Positions 15,600 to 23,792 of a DNA stretch of 49,811 bases are shown here, piece after piece. The position numbers and the translations under genes were made by a program. The stretch comes from Chitinophagaceae bacterium UBA4857. GTDB taxonomy: Bacteria; Bacteroidota; Bacteroidia; Chitinophagales; Chitinophagaceae. The notes below the pieces were generated by a model. The model saw only the letters and a list, made by a program, of their open reading frames with translations, ran no database searches and was not told the origin of the DNA. Numbering within the stretch: position 1 is the first letter of the stretch; each line of letters starts with the position of its first letter. Location of the stretch: assembly GCA_002399735.1 (NCBI GenBank), contig DHEF01000031.1, forward strand, positions 63,071 to 112,881. The letters are read 5' to 3'.

Positions 15600-16501
15600 A
15601 GCCTATCATAAACATACAGAGCATTTCGGACATCAATAATTTTGTGCAACACAAAACCAAGCACCCATTGGTTACTGTAATTGACTTTAGCAAAATGGAC
15701 GAGCTGATGGAAGAGGGTATACGCATTAGTTGCGATTTTTATTCCATAATGTTTAAAAATTATTGTGCTAATAATATGAAGTATGGGCGACAACCTTACG
15801 ACTTTCAGGAAGGAAGTTTGGTGTGCATAGCTCCCAAACAAGTGGTAACAATGGATACAGAAGTAGAAAAGCGTGATGATATGATGGGTTGGGGACTATT
15901 TTTTCATCCTGATTTATTACGTGGCACATCGTTAGGTGCAAAAATGAAAGACTATACTTTTTTTTCTTACGAAATGGCTGAAGCACTACATCTGTCAGAC
16001 AAAGAGAAAGAAATTTTATACGATTGTGTTCAGAAAATTGAAACTGAATTACAAGAGAATATAGACAACCATAGTCAGACATTAATAGTATCAAATATTG
16101 AACTTTTGCTCAACTATTGTCAACGCTATTACGGCAGACAATTTATCACACGAAAAAACAGTAACTCGGACGTTGTTTCGCAAATTGAAAAGTTATTGAG
16201 TGATTATTTCAAAGACGAAAAGCTTTCAGAAAAAGGGCTGCCAAGTGTAAAATATTTGGCAGATAAAGTGCATTTATCATCAGGCTATTTGAGTGACCTA
16301 CTCAAAAAAGAAACAGGAATGAACACACAAGACCATATTCATTATTATCTGATTGAAGAGGCGAAAAACATTTTGCTTAACACCAACAACTCCATAAGCG
16401 AAGTTGCCTATAAATTAGGATTTGAGTATCCACAATATTTTAGCAAACTATTTAAACAAAAGACAGGGAAAACACCCATAGAATACAGAAGCCAGAACTA
16501 A
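15596..16501 (+). CDS. AraC-family transcriptional regulator (SDR module gene 3)
   Basis: A 301-residue regulator; start chosen at ATG 15596, overlapping the previous stop (ATGA). Residues ~1-190 form an AraC-type cupin-like sensing domain (MDELMEEGIRISCDFYSIMF, QEGSLVCIAPKQV). Residues ~205-301 form the double helix-turn-helix: LADKVHLSSGYLSDLLKKE and ISEVAYKLGFEYPQYFSKLF, ending in GKTPIEYR. It probably regulates its own operon. An SDR plus AraC pairing is frequent in Bacteroidota, but the ligand is not known. Confidence 0.92.
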   Translation: MKPIINIQSISDINNFVQHKTKHPLVTVIDFSKMDELMEEGIRISCDFYSIMFKNYCANNMKYGRQPYDFQEGSLVCIAPKQVVTMDTEVEKRDDMMGWGLFFHPDLLRGTSLGAKMKDYTFFSYEMAEALHLSDKEKEILYDCVQKIETELQENIDNHSQTLIVSNIELLLNYCQRYYGRQFITRKNSNSDVVSQIEKLLSDYFKDEKLSEKGLPSVKYLADKVHLSSGYLSDLLKKETGMNTQDHIHYYLIEEAKNILLNTNNSISEVAYKLGFEYPQYFSKLFKQKTGKTPIEYRSQN

Positions 16502-16679
16502 GCTGCCATTCACTAAAAAGGATTAACCAAAAGCCTGGATGGGCAACTTCTATCAGACCTTAGTGAAAGGCTCAACATATGTTCTTCAATTAAAAATTTT
16601 TTCTCTATAATCTACTATTACAGCAATATGCAAACCGTTATGCGAACTTAGTTCAACGGTTTAATGACCCTCGTAAAAA

Positions 16680-18047
16680 TTAATCACCGCCACAACCGCC
16701 GCAACTACTGCAAGAGCTGCCACAAGATGAACCACAGCCGGAACTTGCATCGCCGCCATTAGCACCCAGATATTTCTTATTGCTATGTTTAATTACCGGT
16801 AAAAAACTGGCGGCCATTACGCCTGAGCCCATTAAAAAATATTGCCATTGCCAGTCATTGCTTAAGCTTCTACCGGGAATAATTGCGGTTTTATAAATCT
16901 CGGGAATAGTTTTGGCACAGAACAATCCAGTTAATCTTTTAAGGTATATGATTATAGCTACCGCCAGTAAGATAACCACTAACGAAACCTGCACTATTGG
17001 CTTTTCTCTGGAGACTCCCGTTATTACTCTGGTAAAACCAATAATGATAATTAATGCCAGTACAATAAAGTTTATGTAAAACAACTGAGCAAAATGTTTT
17101 GACTTATTAAAGTACTTTTTAAACGCATTCATCGCATTGGGTATATTAAAAAATGCGGGTTTTATAACCAGCGCCCTTACTAAATAAGCGTAGTTGATGC
17201 TGTCAGTTTCTTTTAATGTTTCTACTGCTTGTCTTTTTTCTATCGTTGACAGATTTATCTTTTTTGCTAAATTAATTTTATAGTCCTCGTTAACACTTAT
17301 GGTTCCATCCTCCACTAATTCATTGATAACTCCGTTAACTACATTTTCTATGCGCTGCGTTTTTAAATAAACTAGTTCGTATGCATCCAGGTTATAAATA
17401 AAGGAGCTTTTGTCAAACTTAGTAGTAATACTTTTTAATTTTTTACGATTAAAAATTTCAAGTGTTAAAAAGCCACAAAGTATAATGGCTAAATAACCAT
17501 AAATAAAATCGGGGTTATTAATGCTAAGATAAAGCGGTTTTAAAAAGTAATAAGCCGGAATGGAAATGAGTACAACGGTTAAAATAGAAAACACAAGAAC
17601 GGCCCTTATTTTAAACTTTGCTTTTGCAAGATTTAAACTATCAAACATGCTGTTGAATTGCCAGATATCAACCGGCGTCTCACCAAAGTTTTCTTTGTAC
17701 TCCTCTATGGTTCGATCTTTGGCTCGTTTAAATTTTTTAAAATCTTCCTTGTTATGTGTTGATGGAATATGTTGCACCTGTTTGCCCAGTATATCACAAA
17801 ATTGCTGATAAGATTGAGTAAAGATTAAGTGTTGGTGCCAGACTATATCTATAATTTCAGATGGAGACACCATAAAGTCGCTGGTGGCCGCCAAGTACAT
17901 GAATTTTTTATACTCTTCTATTGCACGTAGTGTAAATGCTTTTGTCCAATAGTTTTCGTTAGCCAGCCTCAGCAAAAAGCCATACTCGCTTGAGTTATCG
18001 TCTAAATCATATGCTAATATGTTTTCCCAAAGTTGGCTATTATGCAT
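16680..18047 (-). CDS. DUF1399/TIGR04222-like membrane protein with Cys/Gly/Ser tail
   Basis: A 455-residue protein. The N-terminal ~110 residues fit a glycine-rich-domain-protein (DUF1399) helical region, with the marker VSPSEIIDIVWHQHLIFTQSY near 61-81. Two hydrophobic segments lie near 148-185 and 185-200. A TIGR04222-like cytoplasmic part follows, with IENVVNGVINELVEDGTISVN near 232-252, and then further membrane segments near 325-375. The protein ends in a tail of Gly, Ser and Cys (GCGSSCGSSCSSCGGCGGD), six cysteines in about 19 residues. Such tails occur in this family and might bind metal or anchor the protein. Function unknown. Confidence 0.72.
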   Translation of the reverse strand: MHNSQLWENILAYDLDDNSSEYGFLLRLANENYWTKAFTLRAIEEYKKFMYLAATSDFMVSPSEIIDIVWHQHLIFTQSYQQFCDILGKQVQHIPSTHNKEDFKKFKRAKDRTIEEYKENFGETPVDIWQFNSMFDSLNLAKAKFKIRAVLVFSILTVVLISIPAYYFLKPLYLSINNPDFIYGYLAIILCGFLTLEIFNRKKLKSITTKFDKSSFIYNLDAYELVYLKTQRIENVVNGVINELVEDGTISVNEDYKINLAKKINLSTIEKRQAVETLKETDSINYAYLVRALVIKPAFFNIPNAMNAFKKYFNKSKHFAQLFYINFIVLALIIIIGFTRVITGVSREKPIVQVSLVVILLAVAIIIYLKRLTGLFCAKTIPEIYKTAIIPGRSLSNDWQWQYFLMGSGVMAASFLPVIKHSNKKYLGANGGDASSGCGSSCGSSCSSCGGCGGD

Positions 18048-18115
18048 ACATGTGCTTTATTGCTAAGATACTGATCCCTTTTCTATCAACACATTACTTC
18101 ATTATATTTTCGATA

Positions 18116-18802
18116 CTACTTCCTCTTCATAAACCTTTCATAGATACTCACATTCATCATCATTAATAACATCCCGTAAAAGGTATCTTCAAACGGAATA
18201 GTGGTGATGCGAAAGTTCATATTCTCGGCATTGTTGTATAATACAACGGGCATAGCCGTTAAAAATCCGTTTACAACTAAAAATGGGATTAAGGTAATAA
18301 GAAAAGATACAAAAAACGATACCGCATCAAACCTGGTAAAGAAGGAGCGTAACAGATAAATGGCTGCAATGAAAATAGCGGTGAATAAAAACGTCCAGGA
18401 TGTGTAATAGCGATCGTAAAACACAATACCGGTAAACAAACAGGCTATAGCAATAATTTTTAGCGCCAGATTAGCCCAGTTCTTGTTTTTTAATTGCGGA
18501 AAATAACAGCGGATGCACTCGTAAATAAATACACAGCAGTAAGGAACTACGAAAAAAAACAACACTTCTTCAATTGGCAGGTTTCCAATATGGATGCCCG
18601 AAATATATTTTTCGTTAAACCACCAAACGCCTTGTTTGGTAAAATACATATCCCACACAATGTATAACAAGGCCGGAACGATAATGGCCGGTAGTAAATA
18701 TTTCCACTTGGTGTAAAAAGCTACTTTTTTATCAAAGCTTAATGCCAGCGGACCAATAAAGGATGCACCTAAAATTAAAAAATATGTGTATTGTGGGTTC
18801 AT
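18116..18802 (-). CDS. crtY: Lycopene beta-cyclase, CrtYcd fused type
   Basis: A 228-residue membrane protein of the lycopene cyclase-domain family (CrtYc-CrtYd fusion), which cyclises one or both ends of lycopene. The two repeats show the expected acidic motifs: GNLPIEEVLFFFVVPY near 72-87 and TIPFEDTFYGMLLM near 203-216. About six or seven hydrophobic segments are seen. It is the last gene of the minus-strand carotenoid set (crtI, crtB, idi, cruF-like, crtZ, crtY). Partnered with a CruF-like hydratase, it may make monocyclic gamma-carotene rather than beta-carotene. Confidence 0.88.
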   Translation of the reverse strand: MNPQYTYFLILGASFIGPLALSFDKKVAFYTKWKYLLPAIIVPALLYIVWDMYFTKQGVWWFNEKYISGIHIGNLPIEEVLFFFVVPYCCVFIYECIRCYFPQLKNKNWANLALKIIAIACLFTGIVFYDRYYTSWTFLFTAIFIAAIYLLRSFFTRFDAVSFFVSFLITLIPFLVVNGFLTAMPVVLYNNAENMNFRITTIPFEDTFYGMLLMMMNVSIYERFMKRK

Positions 18803-18837
18803 GATGGCTTAAAAAAGTGGCTTGCTAAAGGGACTAT

Positions 18838-19350
18838 TTAATTCTTCGATTTATTAATAGCGGCGTTAGCCTCTTGCTGACGTTTTTTATCTGCTTTAAT
18901 TTTTGCCCAGTATTTTTTGTTTACAAATAAAAAACCAAAGCTTTCTCCATCATGTTTGTCTAAATGTTTGTGATGCATTTTATGTGCCCAGCGTAAAGCC
19001 TTTACATACGAGTTATTGCTGCGTGTAAACCATTTAAACCTTTGGTGAATAATTACATCATGCACTAAAAAATAGGCAATGCCGTACAAGGTTAAGCCAG
19101 CCCCGATGGCTATGGACCAGTACGCCTGATAAATTACGCCTAACATAATGAGTAACCAACTTGGAATAGCGAAGATTAAAAAGAACCAATCGTTCTTTTC
19201 AAAAAAGCCCGGCGTTTTCTGGTGATGATCTTTATGTAAACCCCACAAAAACCCATGCATAATATAACGGTGTAAACACCATGTTAAACCCTCCATAATG
19301 AAGAAAGTAACCAATGCAATAACGATGTACACCCAAAACCCCATATTCAT
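18838..19350 (-). CDS. crtZ: Beta-carotene 3-hydroxylase
   Basis: A 170-residue membrane di-iron hydroxylase of the fatty-acid hydroxylase/sterol desaturase fold. The histidine clusters are clear: HRYIMHG (27-33), HKDHH (39-43), and then HDVIIHQRF and HKMHHKHLDKHDGESFG toward the C-terminus. It adds a 3-hydroxyl to a beta-ionone ring, as in zeaxanthin or saproxanthin. Its start is 5 bp after the stop of the CruF-like gene, and crtY follows 35 bp later. Length is normal for CrtZ. A second ATG at codon 3 is a possible start. Confidence 0.93.
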   Translation of the reverse strand: MNMGFWVYIVIALVTFFIMEGLTWCLHRYIMHGFLWGLHKDHHQKTPGFFEKNDWFFLIFAIPSWLLIMLGVIYQAYWSIAIGAGLTLYGIAYFLVHDVIIHQRFKWFTRSNNSYVKALRWAHKMHHKHLDKHDGESFGFLFVNKKYWAKIKADKKRQQEANAAINKSKN

Positions 19351-19355
19351 TACAA

Positions 19356-20024
19356 TTATAAAAAGTTGCGTAAAATGCCAAAAAACAGCAAATGCACTAT
19401 TAGCAAATTTACAGCGAATTTGTTTTGTTTATTAAAATGGGCATAATGAAATACTACCGATAGCAATAAACTTACCACAAACCAGGTAATGTAGTTATAT
19501 ACGGGCACCGATCCATCGCCGCCCCATTGCCAATAACCCAGTTTTATGGCTACAGGTTCCATCAACCAGTCGTAAAAAACGGCAGTTGTTGCTGTTGCTA
19601 ATACAAATATGAACATACCTGCAATCCCTTTTAGCTTTAGTTTATTACATAATTTATGCATAGCCATGCCGCTACAATAGGTTACAATAAACCAGTTTAC
19701 ACCCAGCATTAAAGGCACGCCTAATACTTTGTAACCCAACACTTCGCCATAATTATAATGCCCAAATAATGCTGCGGTTTGCACGCCTACAATTTCTACC
19801 CCCATACCCAGTACAAAACAGGTAATAAAGTAAATAAAGAAGGGAATGTTTTTATGTTTATGTGTCCACATTAATAAGCCTAGCACCAATAAAAGATTGA
19901 GTGAGGTAGCGTTTACGAAAAAATTGCCGTCGTAAAAAAGCAAACCAAACATGCCAATGGTATGAAAAAAAATGGCAATAAAGGTTGCCCAAACAAAGTT
20001 GTTATGCTTTTTTAGTAAACTCAT
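19356..20024 (-). CDS. CruF-like carotenoid biosynthesis protein (DUF422)
   Basis: A 222-residue polytopic membrane protein of the carotenoid biosynthesis/DUF422 family. The best-studied members (CruF) hydrate the 1',2' double bond of acyclic ends. Features: FVLGMGVEIVGVQTAALFGHYNYGEVLGYKVLGVPLMLGVNWFI across residues ~70-113, and DWLMEPVAIKLGYWQWGG near 155-172, which are diagnostic. About seven hydrophobic segments are visible. Its presence between idi and crtZ argues for a pigment with a hydroxylated acyclic end, such as saproxanthin or flexixanthin type. The gene symbol is left blank because only the family is certain. Confidence 0.82.
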   Translation of the reverse strand: MSLLKKHNNFVWATFIAIFFHTIGMFGLLFYDGNFFVNATSLNLLLVLGLLMWTHKHKNIPFFIYFITCFVLGMGVEIVGVQTAALFGHYNYGEVLGYKVLGVPLMLGVNWFIVTYCSGMAMHKLCNKLKLKGIAGMFIFVLATATTAVFYDWLMEPVAIKLGYWQWGGDGSVPVYNYITWFVVSLLLSVVFHYAHFNKQNKFAVNLLIVHLLFFGILRNFL

Positions 20025-20029
20025 GTTGC

Positions 20030-20551
20030 TTATTTTTCCTGTAACGATAGCCAGGTTTGTAACTTGGGTAGCGCTATTTTAAACCACTCGGTAAACAGCT
20101 CAGGGTGTTGCTCAATTTGTGCAGCAACGGTATTAATATTTTCGTGTTTGTAATTACTTACTTCTTCGGGGTTGGGGTTAACGGGTCCGTCGTAACGACC
20201 CACAAATACATGGTCCAGCTCATGCTCGGTTAGGCCGTTATCAAAAGCTGCCTGATAAATAAATGTAAATGCCCTGCGTAAAGGCGTAGTAAAGCCCATT
20301 TCTTCCTGCAGGCGTTTAATAGCTGCAGCTTCTATTTCTTCGCCGGGTTGCGGGTGGCTGCAACAGGTGTTGGTCCATAAACCCGGACTATGATATTTTG
20401 TTATTGCCCTTTGGTGCAGCAACATATCGCCATTACTATTAAAAATAAATATGCTGAAGGCCCGGTGTAATAAAGCTTTTTCGTGCGCTTCTATTTTTTC
20501 CATTTCGCCTATGGCTATATCTTGCTCGTTAACCAGAATCACTTTTGTCAT
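20030..20551 (-). CDS. idi: Isopentenyl-diphosphate delta-isomerase, type 1
   Basis: A 173-residue Nudix-fold enzyme that interconverts IPP and DMAPP in the cytoplasm, supplying prenyl units to carotenoid synthesis. Motifs: LLHRAFSIFIFNSNGDMLLHQRA near 28-50, the metal/catalytic TNTCCSHPQPGE near 61-72 (Cys pair and His), the Nudix-like RLQEEMGF near 80-87, and ELDHVFVGRYDGP near 114-126. Length is normal. The stop is 5 bp before the CruF-like start. A 272-bp spacer with a repeat separates it from crtB, so it may begin its own transcript. Confidence 0.94.
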   Translation of the reverse strand: MTKVILVNEQDIAIGEMEKIEAHEKALLHRAFSIFIFNSNGDMLLHQRAITKYHSPGLWTNTCCSHPQPGEEIEAAAIKRLQEEMGFTTPLRRAFTFIYQAAFDNGLTEHELDHVFVGRYDGPVNPNPEEVSNYKHENINTVAAQIEQHPELFTEWFKIALPKLQTWLSLQEK

Positions 20552-20740
20552 TGCTACGGGGAAATATTTTATTTAGGCCTTGAAAATAGTTGATTGCTTT
20601 GTTTTAGCACAACAAACATCAGAATTTATTAATGATTACAAACCACCCTCCACAATGCTCAATACAATTACAGAATGATGAAGAGGAAGTATAAAGTTCA
20701 TTTCCACCGGAAATAAATTTTATACCAACCCTATCAGGTT

Positions 20741-20780
20741 ACAACAGGCAATAATAGTAGTAGTGCAGTTGGTAAACAAC
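20741..20780 (-). repeat. Dispersed repeat module, AGTAGTAGTGCAGTTGGTAAAC type
   Basis: On the minus strand it reads GTTTACCAACTGCACTACTA, resembling 23613-23632 (TGGTCAACTGCATTACTACT), 43281-43300 and the reverse complement of 6660-6680. It lies in the 272-bp crtB-idi spacer, which has no gene. Confidence 0.5.
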
Positions 20781-20823
20781 CATAAAACCTAAAAATGATT
20801 TAGATTTTATGGTGAAGGATATA

Positions 20824-21660
20824 TTACAATATATTTAATTGGCTGCGTACGCCGGCTTTGGCTACAATGTAAGCTTTGCCATAATTGGGTATGCGAATGC
20901 GTTGTTCTAAAATATTGGCCGGTGTGGTGCGTTTTATTTTTCGGAACAACGATAGGTAATATTTGTAGGCTACATATACACCAAACTTTGCTTTACCGGG
21001 TAATTGCAAAATGCCTTTATGCGCATCACTAAAATCCTGGGCTATATCGGCCTCTATATCGTTTTTCATTTCCGATGTAAAGTTGGTAAAATCAACATCA
21101 GGGAAATAAACACGGTTAAGATCTTCGTAATCGGCTTTTACATCACGCAAAAAGTTTACTTTCTGGAAAGCCGAACCCAAAGCTTGTGCAGCAGGTTTTA
21201 GTTGCTGGTACATTTCTTTATCCCCTTCGCAAAAAACAAATAAACACATAAGACCTACTACTTCGGCACTGCCGTAAATGTATTCTTTGTATTTGTCGCA
21301 GTTGTATATGTTTTTACTTAAATCCATTTCCATGCTATGGAAAAAAGCTTCAATCAGGTCGTGGTCAATATTAAACTCGTTAACCGTTTTTTGAAAACTG
21401 TTCAGTATGGGGTTTAAACTAATACCACGTTCAATAGAGCGATAGGTATCTATTTTAAATTCGCTTAAAAGGGTGTGTTTGTCGTGGTCATGAAAAGTAT
21501 CTACAATTTCATCGGCAAACCGCACAAAGCCGTAGATGTTAAAAACGGGTACACGCAAATCGGGGTGCAGCAGCTTAATGGCGCTGCTGAACGATGTGCT
21601 ATACTTTTCGGTTGTTAGCTTACTGCACTGTTCACTTAATTCATGGAAAAGGGCTATCAT
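20824..21660 (-). CDS. crtB: Phytoene synthase
   Basis: A 278-residue member of the squalene/phytoene synthase family, which condenses two geranylgeranyl diphosphates to phytoene. Seen: ATG at the family-typical N-terminus, STSFSSAIKLLHPDLR near 21-36, the first Asp-rich motif DEIVD at residues 50-54, and the second region NFLRDVKADYEDLNRVYFP near 168-186. Length is normal. The gene follows crtI by 75 bp. A squalene synthase role is possible in this fold, but direct linkage to crtI makes phytoene synthase much more likely. Confidence 0.93.
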   Translation of the reverse strand: MIALFHELSEQCSKLTTEKYSTSFSSAIKLLHPDLRVPVFNIYGFVRFADEIVDTFHDHDKHTLLSEFKIDTYRSIERGISLNPILNSFQKTVNEFNIDHDLIEAFFHSMEMDLSKNIYNCDKYKEYIYGSAEVVGLMCLFVFCEGDKEMYQQLKPAAQALGSAFQKVNFLRDVKADYEDLNRVYFPDVDFTNFTSEMKNDIEADIAQDFSDAHKGILQLPGKAKFGVYVAYKYYLSLFRKIKRTTPANILEQRIRIPNYGKAYIVAKAGVRSQLNIL

Positions 21661-21735
21661 GGTCCTTTTTGCTGTTTGTTTTGGTGGTTAATTAGTTAAA
21701 TACGCATGTTAGCGGCTTACTTTTTATGGCAAGCG

Positions 21736-23220
21736 TTACACATTACTTTTTAAAATTTCCTTAGCAACTACTTCCCCGCTTATCAGACTTGGTGGCACAC
21801 CCGGGCCGGGAACAGTTAATTGTCCGGTGTAAAATAGGTTTTTTATTTTATTACTCCTACAAGAAGGTTTTAAAATTGCCGTTTGTAACAAGGTGTTGGC
21901 CAAGCCGTAAGCATTGCCTTTGAAAGAGTTATAATCCTGTATAAAGTTGCTTACCGAGTAAGATTTTTTATACACAATGGCATTTTTTACCTGCTGCCCG
22001 GTTTTTTGTTCGTAGCGGGTTAACATCATGTCCAGGTATTTTTCTCTCAGCTCCTCGGTATCGCCTTCTAAACCTGTGGCTACGGGTATTAAAAAAAACA
22101 TGTTTTCGTGGCCTTCAGGCGCTACCGCATTATCGGTAACAGATGGCGCACAAACATAAAACAAAGGATTTTGCGGCCACTGTTTGGTGGTATAAATTTC
22201 CTGTCCGTGTACGCCAAAATCAGTATCAAAAAACAAAGCATGGTGAGTAATGCCGCTTAGTTTTTTATTTAAACCAATGTAAAACAACAAACAGCTGGGT
22301 GCCATTACCCGTTTATCCCAATAGCTATCGCTGTACTGGCGCAGGTTTTGGGGCAATAGCTTTGTTTCAATATGGTTATAATCTCCGGCTCCTACCACCA
22401 CATCGGCGTTAAATTTTTCGATACTCCCATTCGCATTAGTAGCGGTAACCGTTTTAGCCAATTTACCTTCCACATCGACTGCCGTTACGTTATGATTAAA
22501 CTTAAATTGCACACCTTGTTCTACCGCCAATAAATGCATGGCTTCGGCTATTTTATACATACCACCCATGGGATACCAGGTGCCCAGTTTAATATCGGCA
22601 TAGTTCATTAAACTGTATAATGCCGGTGTGTTTTGTGGTAATGCGCCTAAAAACAATACCGGGAACTCCATTAACTGCTGCAGCTTGGGGTTTTTAAAAT
22701 AGCGGGCCACATGTTTTTTCATATTAGTAAAAACATCCAGCCTAAATACACCTTTGGCTAGGTCCATATCAACAAACTCGCCCCAGGATTGTCCGGGTTT
22801 GTGTACCAGTTTATGCATGCCTACCTTGTATTTATACTCGGCTTCGTGCATAAATTTATCAAGTTGATTACCGCTTCCAGGCTCTACTTTTTCAAACAAG
22901 TCTTTTAATTCATTGTAATTGGCAGGTATATCATATTGTTCATCGGGCCAATACACACGGTACGAGGGGTCCAGGCGAACCAGGTTATAATAATCGCTTA
23001 CTTTTTTACCAAAGCGACTAAAAAAATGTTCAAACACATCGGGCATCCAGTACCAGCTCGGACCCATGTCAAAGCTAAAGCCATCTACCAACATGTCGCG
23101 GCCACGGCCACCGGGACCACTGTTTTTTTCCAGCACGGTTACCTGCCAGCCAGCCTGTGCTAAAAATGCTGCGGCCGACATACCGGCAAAACCACTGCCT
23201 ATTACAATTGCTGTTTTCAA
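21736..23220 (-). CDS. crtI: Phytoene desaturase (CrtI type)
   Basis: A 494-residue FAD-dependent desaturase/isomerase. The N-terminal motif is AIVIGSGFAGMSAAAFLAQAGWQVTVLEKN, followed by GPGGRGRDMLVDGFSFDMGPSWYWMPDVFEHFF. The C-terminal LFYTGQLTVPGPGVPPSLISGEVVA is the CrtI signature. It should convert phytoene stepwise to lycopene at the membrane. No separate CrtD-type desaturase is in the window. It is preceded at 4 bp by a YjbR-family gene on the same strand, so that gene probably leads the operon. Confidence 0.95.
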   Translation of the reverse strand: MKTAIVIGSGFAGMSAAAFLAQAGWQVTVLEKNSGPGGRGRDMLVDGFSFDMGPSWYWMPDVFEHFFSRFGKKVSDYYNLVRLDPSYRVYWPDEQYDIPANYNELKDLFEKVEPGSGNQLDKFMHEAEYKYKVGMHKLVHKPGQSWGEFVDMDLAKGVFRLDVFTNMKKHVARYFKNPKLQQLMEFPVLFLGALPQNTPALYSLMNYADIKLGTWYPMGGMYKIAEAMHLLAVEQGVQFKFNHNVTAVDVEGKLAKTVTATNANGSIEKFNADVVVGAGDYNHIETKLLPQNLRQYSDSYWDKRVMAPSCLLFYIGLNKKLSGITHHALFFDTDFGVHGQEIYTTKQWPQNPLFYVCAPSVTDNAVAPEGHENMFFLIPVATGLEGDTEELREKYLDMMLTRYEQKTGQQVKNAIVYKKSYSVSNFIQDYNSFKGNAYGLANTLLQTAILKPSCRSNKIKNLFYTGQLTVPGPGVPPSLISGEVVAKEILKSNV

Positions 23221-23224
23221 AAAA

Positions 23225-23545
23225 TTACTTCTTTTTCACTAAATTATAGGAATCGTCAATCCACTCCCGCAATAAATCACTTTTTACGGAGCCATCTACA
23301 ACGATGGTGTTCCAGTGTTTTTTGTTCATGTGGTAACCCGGCTGTACTGCATGGTATTGCTCCCTTAACTCCAATGCTTTTTCGGGGTTACATTTTATAT
23401 TAAAACTTAATTGCACATTATCCATACCCATTAATAAAAATACTTTGCCGTTTACTTTGTACACCAGCGTGTCGGGTCCAAAGGGTAAACACTCTTCTAC
23501 ATCGTCCTTGCTTAAACAGTATTCTCTTATTGTTTCTATATTCAT
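23225..23545 (-). CDS. MmcQ/YjbR-family protein
   Basis: A 106-residue protein using ATG 23545 (MNIETIREYCLSKDDVEECLPF); the frame is open 24 bp further upstream, but that extension lacks family character. YjbR/CyaY-fold proteins are small alpha/beta proteins of the MmcQ type, proposed to bind DNA. Seen: GPDTLVYKVNGKVFLLM near 20-36, NIKCNPEKALELREQYHAVQPGYHMNKKHWNT near 45-76. It lies 4 bp before crtI on the same strand, the only apparent link to pigment synthesis; it may simply be co-transcribed. Confidence 0.85.
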   Translation of the reverse strand: MNIETIREYCLSKDDVEECLPFGPDTLVYKVNGKVFLLMGMDNVQLSFNIKCNPEKALELREQYHAVQPGYHMNKKHWNTIVVDGSVKSDLLREWIDDSYNLVKKK

Positions 23546-23555
23546 TTTTTGCCGA

Positions 23556-23586
23556 AAGCTTAAAGCCAAAAGCTTAAAGCTGTAAA
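23556..23586. repeat. Short tandem AAAGCTTAAAGCC repeats
   Basis: GAAAGCTTAAAGCCAAAAGCTTAAAGC is two near-identical units of about 13 bp just upstream of the YjbR start. Related AAGCTGAA/AAAGCTGAAAGCC words occur at 27180-27212 and TTTTAGCTTTTT words at 43258-43272. Confidence 0.5.
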
Positions 23587-23610
23587 ACTTTTATTACTTA
23601 ATTTTTTCTT

Positions 23611-23700
23611 GTTGGTCAACTGCATTACTACTATCAGCACTTGTTGTGTCACTCACTGCATCGTCCGGTAATTCTATTCAACATATTGGTAAAGCAAAAC
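23611..23700 (+). repeat. Dispersed repeat with TGGTCAACTGCATTACTACT core
   Basis: Same-strand match to 43279-43340: both read GTCAACTGCATT.CTACTATCA, then .TGTTGTGTCACTCAC, and later TTCTATT. Minus-strand relatives lie at 6640-6683 and 20741-20780. This makes up most of the spacer between the exonuclease gene and the YjbR-crt operon. Confidence 0.7.
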
Positions 23701-23792
23701 TCTTAGCTTATACCTTACATCGGGTAAATTACAAATCATCATACTTACGCTACCTTTTCATTCGCATAGTAGCACTTCAGCTAATTGGCTAA

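Noticed and set aside
14278..16501. Integrated mobile island carrying the SDR module
   Set aside because: No integrase, attachment-site duplication or tRNA junction is visible; the altered codon impression alone does not show transfer.
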